DNA from: Campylobacter concisus
GTDB lineage: Bacteria; Campylobacterota; Campylobacteria; Campylobacterales; Campylobacteraceae
Length of the DNA: 64,000 bases
Reading direction: 5' to 3'
Assembly: GCF_003048875.2 (NCBI RefSeq)
Contig: NZ_CP049264.1
Span: forward strand, 1,116,001 to 1,180,000
In this document: piece after piece, positions 1-9,661 of the stretch
Numbering within the stretch: the first letter of the stretch is position 1
Layout: every line of letters starts with the position of its first letter
The notes under the pieces: model-generated
The model's input: the letters and a program-made list of their open reading frames with translations, nothing else
Database searches by the model: none
Told to the model about the DNA's origin: nothing
Translations under genes and position numbers: made by a program

Positions 1-876
1 GTTTGACACATTTGTTTGAAGGCGCTCATTTGTCTTTATAAAGCCTTTTTCATTTAGCTCGACGCCAGCTGCTTTTAAATTTAGATCATCTAAATTTGCC
101 ACTCTGCCAAGCGCTACTAAGAACGCATCAGCCTTGATGATCCTATCTTCATTATCTTGTTTGAAATTTAGCGCATTATCTTTTAGGCTCTCTATCTCGC
201 AGCCCTCTAAAATTTCGATGCCCTGCACGTTTAGCGCATCTTTTACGCTTTTAGCTATATCTTCATCCTCGTTTTTTAGAAGTGGTGAGCGTCCGACGAT
301 GGTCACTTTTGAGCCAAAATTTGCAAACATCGACGCAAACTCGATGCCGATGAAGCCGCTGCCAACGATGACAAGATGCTTTGGCATAGTCTTTAGATCA
401 AGCAAGGTTTTGCTTGAAAAGACGTTTGAGTTTGTTATCTCAAATGGAGCATACGCCTCTTTTGAGCCAGTGTTTATGATGATAAACTCGCCTTCAACGA
501 CTTTTTGCTCGCCGTTTGAAGTTGTGACTAAGACGCTATTTTTATCTTTAAACGAGCCAACACCATCGATCACGTCGATATTTTCTTTATCATTTAGCAT
601 CGCGTAGTTTTTAGAATTTAAAGCTGAGATTAGCTTATTTTTGTTTTCGATGCTAAGCGTGTAATACTCGTTTTCAACGCTATTGTCTGCATATATCGCC
701 TCTTTTGCAGCTGTGATTAGGCGTTTTGTCGGTATGCAGCCCACGTTTATGCAAGTGCCTCCATACATCTTTGGCGATCTCTCGATTAGCGCGACTTTTT
801 TGCCAAGTGCAGCAGCCTTTACAGCTAGCGTCTTGCCAGCCTTACCAAATCCAATGATAACAATGTCATATTTCAT
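1..876 (-). CDS. RclA-like pyridine nucleotide-disulphide oxidoreductase (5' part; C-terminus outside window)
   Basis: The first 292 codons are visible and the gene runs off the left edge. It belongs to the class I flavin disulphide reductases: an N-terminal FAD-binding motif (IGFGKAG, residues 8-14), the redox-active pair Cys42 and Cys47 in CINVGCIPTK, and an NAD(P)-binding GSGFIG near residue 172. The wording around these motifs (IGFGKAGKTLA, ASMFANFGSKVTI) resembles E. coli RclA, a cupric reductase for reactive chlorine resistance, more than lipoamide dehydrogenase; this subfamily assignment is from memory. The C-terminal dimerisation domain is missing only because of the window edge. The start ATG overlaps the TGA of the upstream 105-residue gene (ATGA), so the two are probably translationally coupled. 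Confidence 0.85.
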   Translation of the reverse strand, partial: MKYDIVIIGFGKAGKTLAVKAAALGKKVALIERSPKMYGGTCINVGCIPTKRLITAAKEAIYADNSVENEYYTLSIENKNKLISALNSKNYAMLNDKENIDVIDGVGSFKDKNSVLVTTSNGEQKVVEGEFIIINTGSKEAYAPFEITNSNVFSSKTLLDLKTMPKHLVIVGSGFIGIEFASMFANFGSKVTIVGRSPLLKNEDEDIAKSVKDALNVQGIEILEGCEIESLKDNALNFKQDNEDRIIKADAFLVALGRVANLDDLNLKAAGVELNEKGFIKTNERLQTNVSN

Positions 877-1190
877 TTAATTTTTCCTATTATGTAGTAT
901 GTAGTTTCGTTTATCTTTTTGATATCCATTTTGTATTTATTTGCCCAGCTTTTGATGATCTCATCAACACGCTCTTTTATCTCTTTGACGGTTGCGACGT
1001 TTTTTATCTTTAGCCTATCCTCGCTCCCGCTCATCGCTACAAAGCAAAGGTGTGGCTTTAGATGATCGTTTAGCTCGATCACACTCTTTGGCAAAAGGCC
1101 GTCAGTGTTGTTTAAAATTCTACGCATATGCTCAGTGGTCGTTTCATCTATGTTGTAACCAAGCTGTGTCAAAAGTGCGTTATGATCCAT
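873..1190 (-). CDS. Conserved small protein of unknown function (105 aa)
   Basis: I do not recognise a family. The protein is soluble, has no signal peptide or membrane segment, and looks like a compact alpha/beta fold: an N-terminal helical part (residues 1-40), a hydrophobic strand HLCFVAM near 47-53, and a charged helix-strand end. The start ATG is preceded by an AAGGAA ribosome binding site. Its stop overlaps the start of the RclA-like reductase by four bases, so the two genes are almost certainly co-transcribed and may act together. No catalytic motif can be seen. Confidence 0.75.
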   Translation of the reverse strand: MDHNALLTQLGYNIDETTTEHMRRILNNTDGLLPKSVIELNDHLKPHLCFVAMSGSEDRLKIKNVATVKEIKERVDEIIKSWANKYKMDIKKINETTYYIIGKIK

Positions 1191-1267
1191 ATCGTTCCTT
1201 TTTGCTTAAATTTGCGATCATTATAAGATAAAATTCGATAAAATCGCCTAAATTTTCAAGGACAAAT

Positions 1268-1819
1268 ATGAAAAAATTTATCATTTTTCTATTTAGCATT
1301 TTGCTATTTTGGGGCTGTTCAGCAGAGCAAATTTCGCAAAATTTAGGTCTTAGCGAGCCACCACTTGATCCTGAAGTCGAGCAGATAGCAGACGCCATCT
1401 ATCTATATAACGAGGGCAACTACCCAAAGGCTTGTAAGAGATTTTACGACTACGCAAAAGATGGCAATGTCCTAGCCATGCAGCAAACTGGCGTTTGTTT
1501 TCGTGACGGCAAAGGCTTTAGTAAAGATATCTTAAGGGCACTTTTTTGGTTTGAGACAGCTGGCAGATACGGCAACATAGATGGTCTTAGAAGCGCTGGA
1601 TATATCTACGAATACGGCCTTGGGGTCAATAAAAATTTAGAAAAAGCGATATATTTTTACGAAAAAGCCACAAGTCTTGGCTCAGGCGAGGCCAGCTACG
1701 ATCTAGGACTTATCTACCTAGGTAAAAACGACTATAAAAAAGCTAGAATTTATCTTGATGAGGCTTGCTACCATGGCAAAGAAGAAGCCTGCACGAAGCT
1801 AAAAGAGATGAAATTTTAG
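1268..1819 (+). CDS. Sel1-repeat (TPR-like) lipoprotein
   Basis: This is a 183-residue exported lipoprotein. A short signal peptide ends in a lipobox LFWGC with Cys17 as the lipidated residue. From about residue 40 onward there are roughly four Sel1-like repeats of about 36 residues, with the typical A..LG..Y..G.GV..(D/N)..KA..(F/Y)(W/Y).KA pattern (for example RDGKGFSKDILRALFWFETA and YEYGLGVNKNLEKA). The paired cysteines (CKRF, CFRD, CYHGKEEAC) recall the cysteine-rich Hcp-type proteins of Helicobacter, where repeats are disulphide-stapled. Such proteins are scaffolds and their partners cannot be told from sequence. It is transcribed alone and ends in a hairpin that overlaps its stop codon. 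Confidence 0.85.
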   Translation: MKKFIIFLFSILLFWGCSAEQISQNLGLSEPPLDPEVEQIADAIYLYNEGNYPKACKRFYDYAKDGNVLAMQQTGVCFRDGKGFSKDILRALFWFETAGRYGNIDGLRSAGYIYEYGLGVNKNLEKAIYFYEKATSLGSGEASYDLGLIYLGKNDYKKARIYLDEACYHGKEEACTKLKEMKF

Positions 1820-1832
1820 CTCTCATCTCTTT
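1802..1832. terminator. Hairpin between convergent lipoprotein and prfB genes
   Basis: A perfect 10-bp stem (AAAGAGATGA / TCATCTCTTT) with an 11-base loop spans the stop codon of the Sel1 lipoprotein gene. On the minus strand it is followed by TTTT, so it could terminate prfB transcripts; on the plus strand the tail is AAAATTT. It is placed correctly for a shared terminator of two convergent genes. Confidence 0.6.
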
Positions 1833-1840
1833 AAAATTTA

Positions 1841-2953
1841 CTACCCCTCAGCCTTTTGAGCGATCAAAACGCCCTCTATCATCTTTTTGATATCACCATC
1901 AAGTATCGCGTCAGTTTGCGAGTATGCCTCGCCACTGCGGTTGTCTTTTACCTGCTGGTATGGGAAAAGCACATATGATCTTATCTGATGCCCCCAGCCG
2001 ATCTCGCTCTTTTCGACGCTGTTACTCGCCTCTTGCTGCTTCATCAGCTCAAGCTCGTAAAGGCGCGACTTTAGCATCTTCATCGCTGTGGCTCTGTTTT
2101 TGTGCTGACTGCGGTCATTTTGACACTGCACGACGATGCCAGTTGGTATATGCGTGATGCGGATGGCTGATTCAGTTTTATTTACGTGCTGACCGCCTGC
2201 GCCACTAGCCCTATAAGTGTCTATCTTTAGATCTTTCTCTTCGATCTCGATCTCTATATCATCATCTACTTCGGGACTCACCATGACGCTAGAAAAGCTT
2301 GTGTGACGGCGTCCTGCGCTATCAAATGGGCTTGTACGAACGAGCCTGTGGATGCCATTTTCTGCCTTGAAGTAACCATAAGCATTTTCGCCTTTTACGA
2401 TAAAGCTCACATCCTTTAGTCCCGCCTCTTCGCCCTCTTGAAAGTCCAGAGTCTCGACCTTAAAGCCCTCACGCTCGCAAAATCTAAGATACATCCTATA
2501 AAGCATGCTCGCCCAGTCGTTGCTCTCAGTGCCACCAGCTCCTGGGTGTATCGATACGATCGCGTTTTTGCCGTCATCTTCGCCACTTAAAAGCATAGAA
2601 ATTTCTAAATTTACTATTTTTTCATCTAAATTTTTAGCATCTTCAAAGAGAGAATTTATAGTCTCCTCGTCATTTTCAGAATTTGCTAACTCAAAGAGCT
2701 CCTTTGCGTCGCTAACTGCTTGGTGAGCGTCACTAAATTTAGCAAGCATATTTGAAATTTTTGTCTTTTCTTTGTTTAGTGCCCCAGCTTTAGCGATATC
2801 TTGCCAAAAGCTAGGGTCTTGCTCTATGGCCTCGATCTCTTTTAGCCTAGCCTTTATCTCGTCAGGCTTTACGATAGAGCCTATGTTTTCAACTTTTGTT
2901 TGTAGCTTCTTTAAAAGCTCGTTGTATTCGTAACTATCCAAGTTTTTCTCCAT
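1841..2953 (-). CDS. prfB: Peptide chain release factor 2
   Basis: RF2 terminates translation at UGA and UAA by triggering peptidyl-tRNA hydrolysis on the ribosome. The 370-residue product has the RF2 specificity tripeptide SPF (residues 208-210), where RF1 would have P(A/V)T, and the universal catalytic GGQ at 253-255. The length is normal. The reading frame is continuous from the first codon, so the autoregulatory +1 frameshift found in E. coli prfB is absent. No Shine-Dalgarno sequence precedes the ATG; instead a -10-like TAAAAT lies only 12 bases upstream, suggesting a very short leader. Confidence 0.97.
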   Translation of the reverse strand: MEKNLDSYEYNELLKKLQTKVENIGSIVKPDEIKARLKEIEAIEQDPSFWQDIAKAGALNKEKTKISNMLAKFSDAHQAVSDAKELFELANSENDEETINSLFEDAKNLDEKIVNLEISMLLSGEDDGKNAIVSIHPGAGGTESNDWASMLYRMYLRFCEREGFKVETLDFQEGEEAGLKDVSFIVKGENAYGYFKAENGIHRLVRTSPFDSAGRRHTSFSSVMVSPEVDDDIEIEIEEKDLKIDTYRASGAGGQHVNKTESAIRITHIPTGIVVQCQNDRSQHKNRATAMKMLKSRLYELELMKQQEASNSVEKSEIGWGHQIRSYVLFPYQQVKDNRSGEAYSQTDAILDGDIKKMIEGVLIAQKAEG

Positions 2954-2965
2954 AAATTTTTGCCG

Positions 2966-2971
2966 ATTTTA
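2966..2971 (-). promoter_or_regulatory. Extended -10 promoter of prfB
   Basis: On the minus strand the sequence reads TTTTGGCTAAAATC, the extended -10 form also seen before uvrD and alaS in this window. The box ends 12 bases before the prfB ATG, which leaves a predicted leader of only a few nucleotides. Confidence 0.55.
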
Positions 2972-3022
2972 GCCAAAAGTTGCTTACATTTTTAAATTTA
3001 CGCCCTTTTAATCCTTTTTTGT

Positions 3023-3028
3023 TACAAT
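3023..3028 (+). promoter_or_regulatory. -10 promoter of the panC-rimO-tilS operon
   Basis: TTTTTTGTTACAATGC gives a T-run, an extended TG-like element and a TACAAT -10 box, 33 bases before the panC ATG. This fits the Campylobacter sigma-70 promoter style, which lacks a strong -35. Confidence 0.55.
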
Positions 3029-3061
3029 GCCAAGTTAAAATTTAGATAAAAAGAGTCAAAT

Positions 3062-3883
3062 ATGCAAATTATAAGAACTATAAAAGAGCTTGAAAATTTT
3101 GTCCAAAATGCAAGCGGCAAGATCGGTTTTGTCCCAACAATGGGCGCACTTCATGACGGACACGTTAGTCTCATTAAAAAATGTGTGAGCGAAAATGAGG
3201 TAAGCATCGTCTCAACTTTCGTAAATCCAACTCAATTTCTACCAGGCGAAGACCTAGAAAAATACCCAAGAAAAGAGCAAAGCGACATCCAAATTTGCGA
3301 GCAAAACGGCGTTAGCGCTATCTTTATCCCAGACGAAAAAGAGCTTTACTTTGAAGATGAGCCTCTCATCGTCGCTCCAAAGAAGCTTTCGACCATTTTA
3401 GAGGGCAAAACTAGACCTGGTCACTTTGACGGCGTCTTAAGAGTGCTAAACAAGCTATTTCGCCTAACTCGTGCGAATAGCGTCTATATGGGCAAAAAAG
3501 ACACGCAACAACTAATCATCGTGCAAAATATGATAAAGACATTTTTCTTAAACATCGAGCTAGTAGCTTGCGATATCGTTAGAGAGCCAGACGGACTTGC
3601 GCTTTCAAGCAGAAATGTCTATATATGCGACGAAGATAAATGTAACGCACTAAGGCTTTCAAGGTCGCTAAATAAAGCGCAAAATTTGATCCAAAACGGC
3701 GAAGAAGACGCAAGTGAGATCAAAGCAAGCATGCTTGAGGTGCTAGAGCCACTAAAAGTTGATTACGTCGCGGTTACAGATAGAAATTTAAACGAAATTT
3801 CAAAGGTAGAAAAAGGCAACACAATAATCTTAGTAGCCGCCTATGTTGGCAAAACTAGGCTAATAGACAACATCTGGATCTAA
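3062..3883 (+). CDS. panC: Pantoate--beta-alanine ligase
   Basis: PanC condenses pantoate and beta-alanine with ATP to make pantothenate, the last step before coenzyme A synthesis from this vitamin. The 273-residue product has the nucleotidyltransferase HIGH-type motif in [10 protein letters not shown] (residues 25-34), followed by the family blocks [17 protein letters not shown] and DGLALSSRN. Length and order match the family. rimO starts two bases after its stop. panB and panD are not in the window. Confidence 0.97.
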   Translation: MQIIRTIKELENFVQNASGKIGFVPTMGALHDGHVSLIKKCVSENEVSIVSTFVNPTQFLPGEDLEKYPRKEQSDIQICEQNGVSAIFIPDEKELYFEDEPLIVAPKKLSTILEGKTRPGHFDGVLRVLNKLFRLTRANSVYMGKKDTQQLIIVQNMIKTFFLNIELVACDIVREPDGLALSSRNVYICDEDKCNALRLSRSLNKAQNLIQNGEEDASEIKASMLEVLEPLKVDYVAVTDRNLNEISKVEKGNTIILVAAYVGKTRLIDNIWI

Positions 3884-3885
3884 AA

Positions 3886-5196
3886 ATGCCAAAACTTCAT
3901 CTAATCTCGCTTGGTTGTAATAAAAATTTAGTTGATTCTGAGATCATGCTGGGACGCTTGCAAAACTACGATATCACTGACGATATCAGCGACGCTGACG
4001 TCATCATAGTAAATACCTGCGGCTTTATCAAATCCGCCAAAGAAGAGAGCATCCAAACCATACTTGAGATGCATGAAGCCCGCAAAGATGGCTCTTTGCT
4101 GGTAGTGACTGGCTGTCTTATGCAGCGCTACAAAGATGAGCTCATAAAAGAACTGCCTGAAGTCGATCTCTTTACTGGCGTGGCTGATTATGACAAGGTC
4201 GATGAGATCATCTTAAAAAAGCAAAATTTATTTAGCCCGCAAACTTATCTGCAGGCAAACGAAGAGCGCGTGATAACTGGTTCAAACTACCACGCCTACA
4301 TCAAAATTTCAGAGGGCTGTAATCAAAAATGTAGCTTTTGCGCGATACCGACATTTAAGGGCAAGCTAAAATCACGCTCGCTTGAAAACATCGTAAATGA
4401 GGTCAAAAATTTAGTCAAAAAAGGCTACTACGACTTTAGCTTTTTGTCCCAAGACTCAAGCTCATACATGCGCGATCAGGGCGTTAGCGACGGACTAATA
4501 AATTTAATAGACGAGATAGAAAAGATAGAAGGCGTAAGGAGTGCTAGGATACTTTACCTCTACCCAAGCACGACCAGTAGGGAGCTCATTTCGCGCATCA
4601 TCGCCTCACCTATCTTTCATAACTACTTTGACATGCCCATCCAGCACATCAGCGAAAATATGCTAAAGATAATGAAGCGTGGAAGTGGTGCTAAAAAGAT
4701 AAAAGAGCTTTTAAATTTAATGAGAAATGCCGAGAATTCGTTTTTGCGAACTGGTATCATCGTGGGACATCCAGGCGAGAGCGAGGAGGATTTTGAGGAG
4801 CTTTGCCAGTTTTTAGAAGAGTTTAAATTTGATAGAATTTCAGCCTTTGCCTACTCAAAAGAAGAAGACACTGCCTCTTTTGAAATGGAGCAAATCCCAG
4901 CAAAAATCATCTCAAAAAGGCTAAGCAAGATAGAAAAAATCACCAAAAAAGCGATAAATGAGAGCCTTCAAAAAGAGCTTGGTAAGCAAATTTACGCATC
5001 GCTTGAGGGCATTAGCAGCGAGGGCGAGATGTTTTACGCTGCCAAAAAAGATATCTGGGACAAAGATATAGACGGCGAAATTTTAATAAACGAAAGCGAC
5101 GTAAAAGAGCTTGAGATCGGCTCGCTCTACCTTTGTGAGGTTAGCGACGTGGTTGATCAAAAACTAGTCGCCACCATCGTCAAAAAAGCAAAATGA
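3886..5196 (+). CDS. rimO: Ribosomal protein S12 methylthiotransferase
   Basis: RimO is a radical-SAM enzyme that adds a methylthio group to the conserved aspartate of ribosomal protein S12. The N-terminal methylthiotransferase domain carries three cluster cysteines (Cys11, Cys45, Cys77). The radical-SAM triplet CNQKCSFC gives Cys145, Cys149 and Cys152. A C-terminal TRAM-like domain ends the 436-residue protein. The opening [12 protein letters not shown] is typical of RimO rather than the tRNA enzyme MiaB. Its stop overlaps the tilS start by four bases. Confidence 0.96.
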   Translation: MPKLHLISLGCNKNLVDSEIMLGRLQNYDITDDISDADVIIVNTCGFIKSAKEESIQTILEMHEARKDGSLLVVTGCLMQRYKDELIKELPEVDLFTGVADYDKVDEIILKKQNLFSPQTYLQANEERVITGSNYHAYIKISEGCNQKCSFCAIPTFKGKLKSRSLENIVNEVKNLVKKGYYDFSFLSQDSSSYMRDQGVSDGLINLIDEIEKIEGVRSARILYLYPSTTSRELISRIIASPIFHNYFDMPIQHISENMLKIMKRGSGAKKIKELLNLMRNAENSFLRTGIIVGHPGESEEDFEELCQFLEEFKFDRISAFAYSKEEDTASFEMEQIPAKIISKRLSKIEKITKKAINESLQKELGKQIYASLEGISSEGEMFYAAKKDIWDKDIDGEILINESDVKELEIGSLYLCEVSDVVDQKLVATIVKKAK

Positions 5197-6185
5197 TAAG
5201 CCAAAATGTGCTTGATAGGCTAAGCTTGGGCGCAAACCTGCTTGCCTTCTCGCACGGCATCGATAGCACCGCACTTTTTTACATTCTACACGAGGCTGGG
5301 GTCAAGTTTGATCTAGCCATAGTCGATCACAACGCCAGAGAGCAGAGTAAAATTGAAGTTGAAAGCGCCAAAGAGCTTGCTAGTAAATTTGGTAAAAAAA
5401 TCTACATAAAAAGCGTAAATTTAGGTAAATCAAATTTTGAAAAAAATGCGCGTGAGGCGAGGTATGAGTTTTTTGGTGAAATTTGCCAAAAATATGGCTA
5501 TGAAAATTTGATCCTAGCGCATCAATTTGACGATAAATTTGAGTGGTTTTTGATGCAGCTTGGCAAGGGCGCTGGGCTAAAAGAGCTCTTTGGCATGAGC
5601 GAGCTTGAGAGAAGAGAGCACTTTTGGCTAGTTAGGCCGCTTTTAAATTTACGCAAAAAAGAGCTTCAAAACTACCTTGACGAGCGAGGCTTGCGCTATT
5701 TTGTCGATGAGACAAATTTAGATGGCAAGCTTAAAAGAAGCTTTGTAAGACTAAATTTTAGCGAGCCATTTTTGGACGAGTATTTTGGCGGCGTGAAAAA
5801 AAGCTTTGAGTTTTTGGAGGCTGATAGGCAAAATTTACTGCCAAATATTACAAAGATAGATGATAAAATTTTCATTATAAAAAATGATAGTAACGTGGTT
5901 CGGGGCGTCGATATGGCGGCAAAAGAGTTAAATGTGCTTTTAAGCAAGGCTCAAAAAGATGAACTAAATGCAAATTTAGCAAAGCAAACAAGCGTGGTGC
6001 TAAGTGGCAAGATCGCCGTTGGCTACGCTAATGAATACATCCTAGTGACACCATTTTGCAAAGCCGTAATGCCAAAAATCTTTAAAGAAAAAGCTAGAAT
6101 TTTAAAACTCCCAGCGATAAATAGAGGCTATTTATTTACAAAGGGCGTTCAAATAGAAAATATTTCTAAATTTTTTAGTAGATAG
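5193..6185 (+). CDS. tilS: tRNA(Ile)-lysidine synthase
   Basis: TilS converts C34 of the CAU-anticodon isoleucine tRNA to lysidine, so that it reads AUA codons. The PP-loop motif is SHGIDS (residues 20-25), with His where most family members have Gly (SGGxDS). The downstream DHNAR and [14 protein letters not shown] blocks match TilS. At 330 residues it is shorter than the E. coli enzyme and lacks most of the C-terminal domain, as usual in Campylobacterota. The ATGA overlap with rimO supports the start. Confidence 0.93.
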   Translation: MISQNVLDRLSLGANLLAFSHGIDSTALFYILHEAGVKFDLAIVDHNAREQSKIEVESAKELASKFGKKIYIKSVNLGKSNFEKNAREARYEFFGEICQKYGYENLILAHQFDDKFEWFLMQLGKGAGLKELFGMSELERREHFWLVRPLLNLRKKELQNYLDERGLRYFVDETNLDGKLKRSFVRLNFSEPFLDEYFGGVKKSFEFLEADRQNLLPNITKIDDKIFIIKNDSNVVRGVDMAAKELNVLLSKAQKDELNANLAKQTSVVLSGKIAVGYANEYILVTPFCKAVMPKIFKEKARILKLPAINRGYLFTKGVQIENISKFFSR

Positions 6186-7301
6186 AGTGTTTTAGGCTCT
6201 AAATTTAATCTGCTAAAGGCTAATTTAAACTTTTTATCACCAAATTTTCTACAACAATCTTAACAAGCCTGCAAAAATTTAAAATTTCTATCTGCAAATT
6301 TGATCTACAAAGGTCAAATTTAAAAGTAAATTTTGCTCCAACCCTTAAACTAGAGCACCAGCTAACATTGGTATTTAGAGAAAAACTGCAAATTTGGTTT
6401 TGGCTATTTTTCTCTGAGATAAACTGCTTTTGCATTTAAATTTAGAGTATAAAGGCAACAAATTTGACCCAAAAAGAGCAAATTTAAAGTTTCTAGTGGT
6501 TAAAACTACAAATTTGATCTGAAAAGTCAATTTTAAAGCCTTAAGCAGCAAATTTACTCAGGTTTTCAGGCAAATGTCCGCTTCAACCTTGTCAAATGTG
6601 GCACTAAACCTGCAAATTTTCTATACTAAAAGTTAAATTTATAGTCGGGTCGAGTAAATTTATTAAATACAATCACACCATTTGTGATATAAATTTTTCA
6701 AGCAACGAACCAAAAAACTCTAAATTTTATATATCAAATCCTTGTTGCCAGCCAACTATCAATTTTCAGCCTTAAATTTAAAATTCACAGCGGTCTTGCG
6801 GCTTTGAAATCGCGCATAGAAATTCGGCTTAACAATATTCATATTGCTTGCAAGCCATCAAACAAGATGATAAAACAAAAATTTGATATATGAAACTAAG
6901 TTTTATAAACGAGATAATGAATTTTGCAGCTCATTAAATTTAAGCTCAGTTATAAATTTTAGTCTTAGCTTATGTGGTTATCAATCTCTCTAGTAAAAGC
7001 TAAAGTTACGTATCACTAGAGTGCTAAAATATAAATTTGAAATTTTCAGCCAATAAGCATTTAAAAATTAATAAATTTTTGTGGTTCATTAAATTTAAAC
7101 CCTCATACAAATTTAGCCTCAACTCATCTCTAATATCAAATTTAATAAAAGTGCTCAACAAAGTTAAATTAATAAATCAGTGCCTGTCCCAGCAAAAGCT
7201 AGCCCATAAAACAAATTTAAATAGACCGGCAATTTAAAATCTACCTCATTAAAGCCATTTGCATAAAATAATGCGTAAAATTTTATAAATTTTATTACGC
7301 A
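6186..7301. other. Gene-free region of 1.1 kb, AT-rich
   Basis: No convincing gene is present between tilS and the SseB-like gene. The only open frames over 60 codons (on the minus strand around 6220-6435 and on the plus strand around 7037-7237) have no ribosome binding site and no protein-like composition. The DNA is dense in AAATTT and carries degenerate repeats in its left third (see repeat entry). A short inverted repeat (TCACA-N5-TGTGA) lies near 6674-6688. It could be decayed coding or mobile DNA. I see no tRNA or recognisable ncRNA. Confidence 0.6.
6292..6644 (+). repeat. Degenerate interspersed repeats, about 33-36 bp each
   Basis: At least four related copies lie at about 6292-6327, 6459-6490, 6506-6538 and 6610-6644. 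Each starts (CTG)CAAATTT, passes through a variable centre with AAAAGT or AAAGGTC, and ends AAATTTAAAG or AAATTTATAG (ATTTTAAAG in one). Partial copies that keep only the CTGCAAATTT start lie near 6386 and 6545. Spacing is irregular (52 to 167 bases), so this is neither a tandem array nor a CRISPR. The two AAATTT palindromes at the ends make each unit weakly symmetrical. Confidence 0.5.
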
Positions 7302-7697
7302 CTAGGCGAGGATTTTCTCTATTAGCTCTCTTTTTAGCACAAAGTCATAGCTAAAAGCATCCACAACCACGCCAGCATAACTACTCTCTTTTAGCATCGC
7401 AAGATACTCTTTTAGCCCTATCTCAATGCTTTCTTGCTCGCTGTCGTTTCGCCAAAGCTTCATCGCCTCTTTGCTTGTAAATGCTGGAAAATAGCTAAGC
7501 TTCTCACCCTCATCTTCAAGTAGGATAAATTTGATATTTGAGCCCTCCTCCTCATAAACTACGCCACCATCAGGCTTTGCAAGTGCTTGGTTTAAAAGCA
7601 CTGGAGCGAAAAAAGTAGCCTTTTTTAAAGTAGATATCAAATTTACCTCATTTTGCTGGCTTGGATCACTTAAAAATTTATCCATCGCTTCTTGCAT
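7302..7697 (-). CDS. SseB-like N-terminal domain protein
   Basis: The 131-residue product resembles the SseB N-terminal domain (enhanced serine sensitivity family): a helical start, then FFAPVLLN, an IKFILLEDEGEKLSYFPAFTS block, and a hydrophobic end around YAGVVVDAFSYDFVL. The molecular function of this family is not settled. I chose the ATG at 7697 because a good AGGGG site precedes it and it starts one base after the gmhA stop; an upstream ATG at 7718 lies inside gmhA. It is the last gene of the heptose operon, though nothing suggests it acts on sugars. Confidence 0.75.
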   Translation of the reverse strand: MQEAMDKFLSDPSQQNEVNLISTLKKATFFAPVLLNQALAKPDGGVVYEEEGSNIKFILLEDEGEKLSYFPAFTSKEAMKLWRNDSEQESIEIGLKEYLAMLKESSYAGVVVDAFSYDFVLKRELIEKILA

Positions 7698-7698
7698 T

Positions 7699-8268
7699 TT
7701 AGCCCCTAAAAGCCTCATCTACGGCCTGGCAGATCGTGTGAATGAAAAAAATGTGCGACTCTTGGATCCTTGCAGTGTCGCTTGAGCTAACGACTAAATT
7801 TAGATCACACCCTTCATTCATCGCTCCGCCTCCTTTGCCACTAAGTCCAAGCACTGATATGCCCATTTTCTTGGCACTTTTTATAGCTTCAAGGACGTTT
7901 TTGCTATTGCCACTCGTTGAGATCGCCACGAGCAAGTCGCCAGACTGAGCCAAAGCCTCAAACTGGCGTGAGAAAACGTAGTCAAAGCCGTAGTCGTTGC
8001 CAATGGCCGTAAGTGCCGAAGTATCGGTAGTTAGCGCGATGCCTGGAAGTGGCTGGCGCTCGCTTTTATATCTGCCAGTTAGCTCGGCCGCAAAGTGCTG
8101 AGCGTCCGCCGCAGAGCCGCCGTTACCGCATATGAGCACCTTTTTGCCATTTTTTAGCGTATCAGCCACCATCTGGCAAGCGCGCTCTAGGCTGCCTAGC
8201 AAATTTACATGCTCGTTAAAGGTCTTTTGGTGAGCCTCGAGCTCATTTTTTATCATCGTTTTTAGCAT
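7699..8268 (-). CDS. gmhA: Sedoheptulose 7-phosphate isomerase
   Basis: GmhA makes D-glycero-D-manno-heptose 7-phosphate from sedoheptulose 7-phosphate, the first step toward ADP-heptose for the LPS/LOS core. The SIS-domain signature [16 protein letters not shown], the following TGRY and the second substrate block STSGNSKNV are all present in a normal-length 189-residue protein. The start at 8268 has an AAGGAT site and overlaps the end of hldE by 26 bases. Confidence 0.97.
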   Translation of the reverse strand: MLKTMIKNELEAHQKTFNEHVNLLGSLERACQMVADTLKNGKKVLICGNGGSAADAQHFAAELTGRYKSERQPLPGIALTTDTSALTAIGNDYGFDYVFSRQFEALAQSGDLLVAISTSGNSKNVLEAIKSAKKMGISVLGLSGKGGGAMNEGCDLNLVVSSSDTARIQESHIFFIHTICQAVDEAFRG

Positions 8269-9661
8269 CTTTTATCCTTTTTATTATACCTGTTGTGCTT
8301 TTGCCCTCGACAAAGTCGATCAGCCTGACCTCTTTTACGATCTCGCTGCCAACGACCTCTTTGCCTTTATAATCAGCCCCTTTTACAAGCACGTCTGGCT
8401 TTATTTTGGTGATCAAATTTAATGGCGTATCCTCGTCAAAAATCACGACATAATCGACAAATCCAAGCCCGCTTAGCACGCAGGCTCTATCATCTTGTGA
8501 GTTTATAGGCCTAGCCTCGCCTTTTAGCCTCTTAACTGAAGCGTCCGAGTTTAGCCCGACAACCAAAAGATCGCCAAGCTCCCTTGCACGGGCTAGGTAT
8601 TTTACGTGTCCAGCGTGCAAGATATCAAAGCAGCCATTTGTGAAAACAACCTTTTTCTTGCCCTTTTGGCTCAAAATTTCCTCTAACTCCTCAACGCTTT
8701 TAAGCTTGTGCTCGAAATTTGCCCCAAATGAGCTATTTAGCAGCTGCTCGATCTCGCTAAAGCTAGCCGTTGCACTGCCTATCTTTGCCACGACGACGGC
8801 TGCTGCGAGGTTTGCTATCTTTATCGCCTCTTTTATATCAGCCCCGTTTGCTAGCATGTAGCCAAGTGTGGCAAGCACCGTATCTCCAGCGCCAGTGACG
8901 TCAAAGACCTCTTTTGCCTTAGCGGCAAAGATGTGCAATTTGTCATCATATAGCGCGATGCCCTCTTCTGATATTGTGATGATCGAATAGGTCAAATTTA
9001 GCTCGTCTTTTAGCTGTTTTATCGCCTTTTCAAGCTCGGCCTTGTCTTTTAACTTTAAATTTGTAGCCTCGCTTGCCTCTTTTTTATTTGGCGTTAGAAG
9101 GGTCGCGTTTTTATACTTTGAGTAGTCGCTGCCTTTTGGATCGATAAGCACTGGTATTTTTAGCCTCACGCACTCGTTTATGATCTCTTGGCAGACCTTC
9201 TCGCTAAGCACGCCTTTGCCGTAGTCGCTTAGCAAGACAGCCTTGAAATTTGCAAGATTTTCTTTTACTTTTAAGACTAGCTCATCTTCTAAATTTATCT
9301 TTACAACGCTCTCTTTATCGATCCTGACAACTTGCTGGTGTGATGCCATGATGCGGCTTTTTATCGAGCTCTCGCGCCCTTTTTCAGTAAGGATCAGCTC
9401 ATCTTTTACATTTAGCTCAGCAAGCTTCTCTTTTATCTTTTTACCAGCCTCATCATCTCCTAAAACGCTAGCTACGCTCACGTTTGCGCCAAGAGAGAGT
9501 AAATTTCTCACCACATTACCAGCGCCACCAAGCGTGTAGGTTTCGTTATTTATCTTCACCACCTGCACCGGTGCTTCAGGCGAGATGCGCTCGCAGCTAC
9601 CCCAGATGTAGTGGTCCAGCATGAGATCGCCGACTACTAAAATTTTAACTCTCTTAGCCAT
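8243..9661 (-). CDS. hldE: Bifunctional heptose 7-phosphate kinase / heptose 1-phosphate adenylyltransferase
   Basis: HldE phosphorylates D-glycero-beta-D-manno-heptose 7-phosphate at C1 and later adenylylates the 1-phosphate. Residues 1 to about 315 are a PfkB/ribokinase-type kinase, with GGAGNVVRN near the N-terminus and the anion-hole motif GAGDT. Residues about 340 to 472 are a nucleotidyltransferase with [13 protein letters not shown]. Both domains look intact and the length matches the fused form. It overlaps hldD by eight bases. Confidence 0.97.
   Translation of the reverse strand: MAKRVKILVVGDLMLDHYIWGSCERISPEAPVQVVKINNETYTLGGAGNVVRNLLSLGANVSVASVLGDDEAGKKIKEKLAELNVKDELILTEKGRESSIKSRIMASHQQVVRIDKESVVKINLEDELVLKVKENLANFKAVLLSDYGKGVLSEKVCQEIINECVRLKIPVLIDPKGSDYSKYKNATLLTPNKKEASEATNLKLKDKAELEKAIKQLKDELNLTYSIITISEEGIALYDDKLHIFAAKAKEVFDVTGAGDTVLATLGYMLANGADIKEAIKIANLAAAVVVAKIGSATASFSEIEQLLNSSFGANFEHKLKSVEELEEILSQKGKKKVVFTNGCFDILHAGHVKYLARARELGDLLVVGLNSDASVKRLKGEARPINSQDDRACVLSGLGFVDYVVIFDEDTPLNLITKIKPDVLVKGADYKGKEVVGSEIVKEVRLIDFVEGKSTTGIIKRIKDAKNDDKK

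Noticed and set aside
134-607. A 157-codon plus-strand frame opposite the RclA-like gene
   Set aside because: The minus strand encodes conserved flavoprotein motifs without interruption here; the plus-strand product is a Ser/Phe-rich shadow.
1841-2953. Programmed +1 frameshift in prfB
   Set aside because: The frame is open from the first codon with no in-frame UGA and no CUU-UGA slip site.
5193-6185. TilS considered as defective because of SHGIDS in the PP-loop
   Set aside because: All other motifs are intact and, as far as I recall, a histidine at this place is usual in Campylobacter TilS.
6220-6435. Minus-strand 71-codon frame in the gap after tilS
   Set aside because: No ribosome binding site, no recognisable fold, and it is built largely from the AAATTT repeat units translated as KF/NL.
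6292-6644. Repeats considered as a CRISPR array
   Set aside because: Units are degenerate, unevenly spaced, and no cas genes lie nearby.
7037-7237. Plus-strand 66-codon frame in the same gap
   Set aside because: Low-complexity Lys/Asn/Phe/Leu product, no ribosome binding site.
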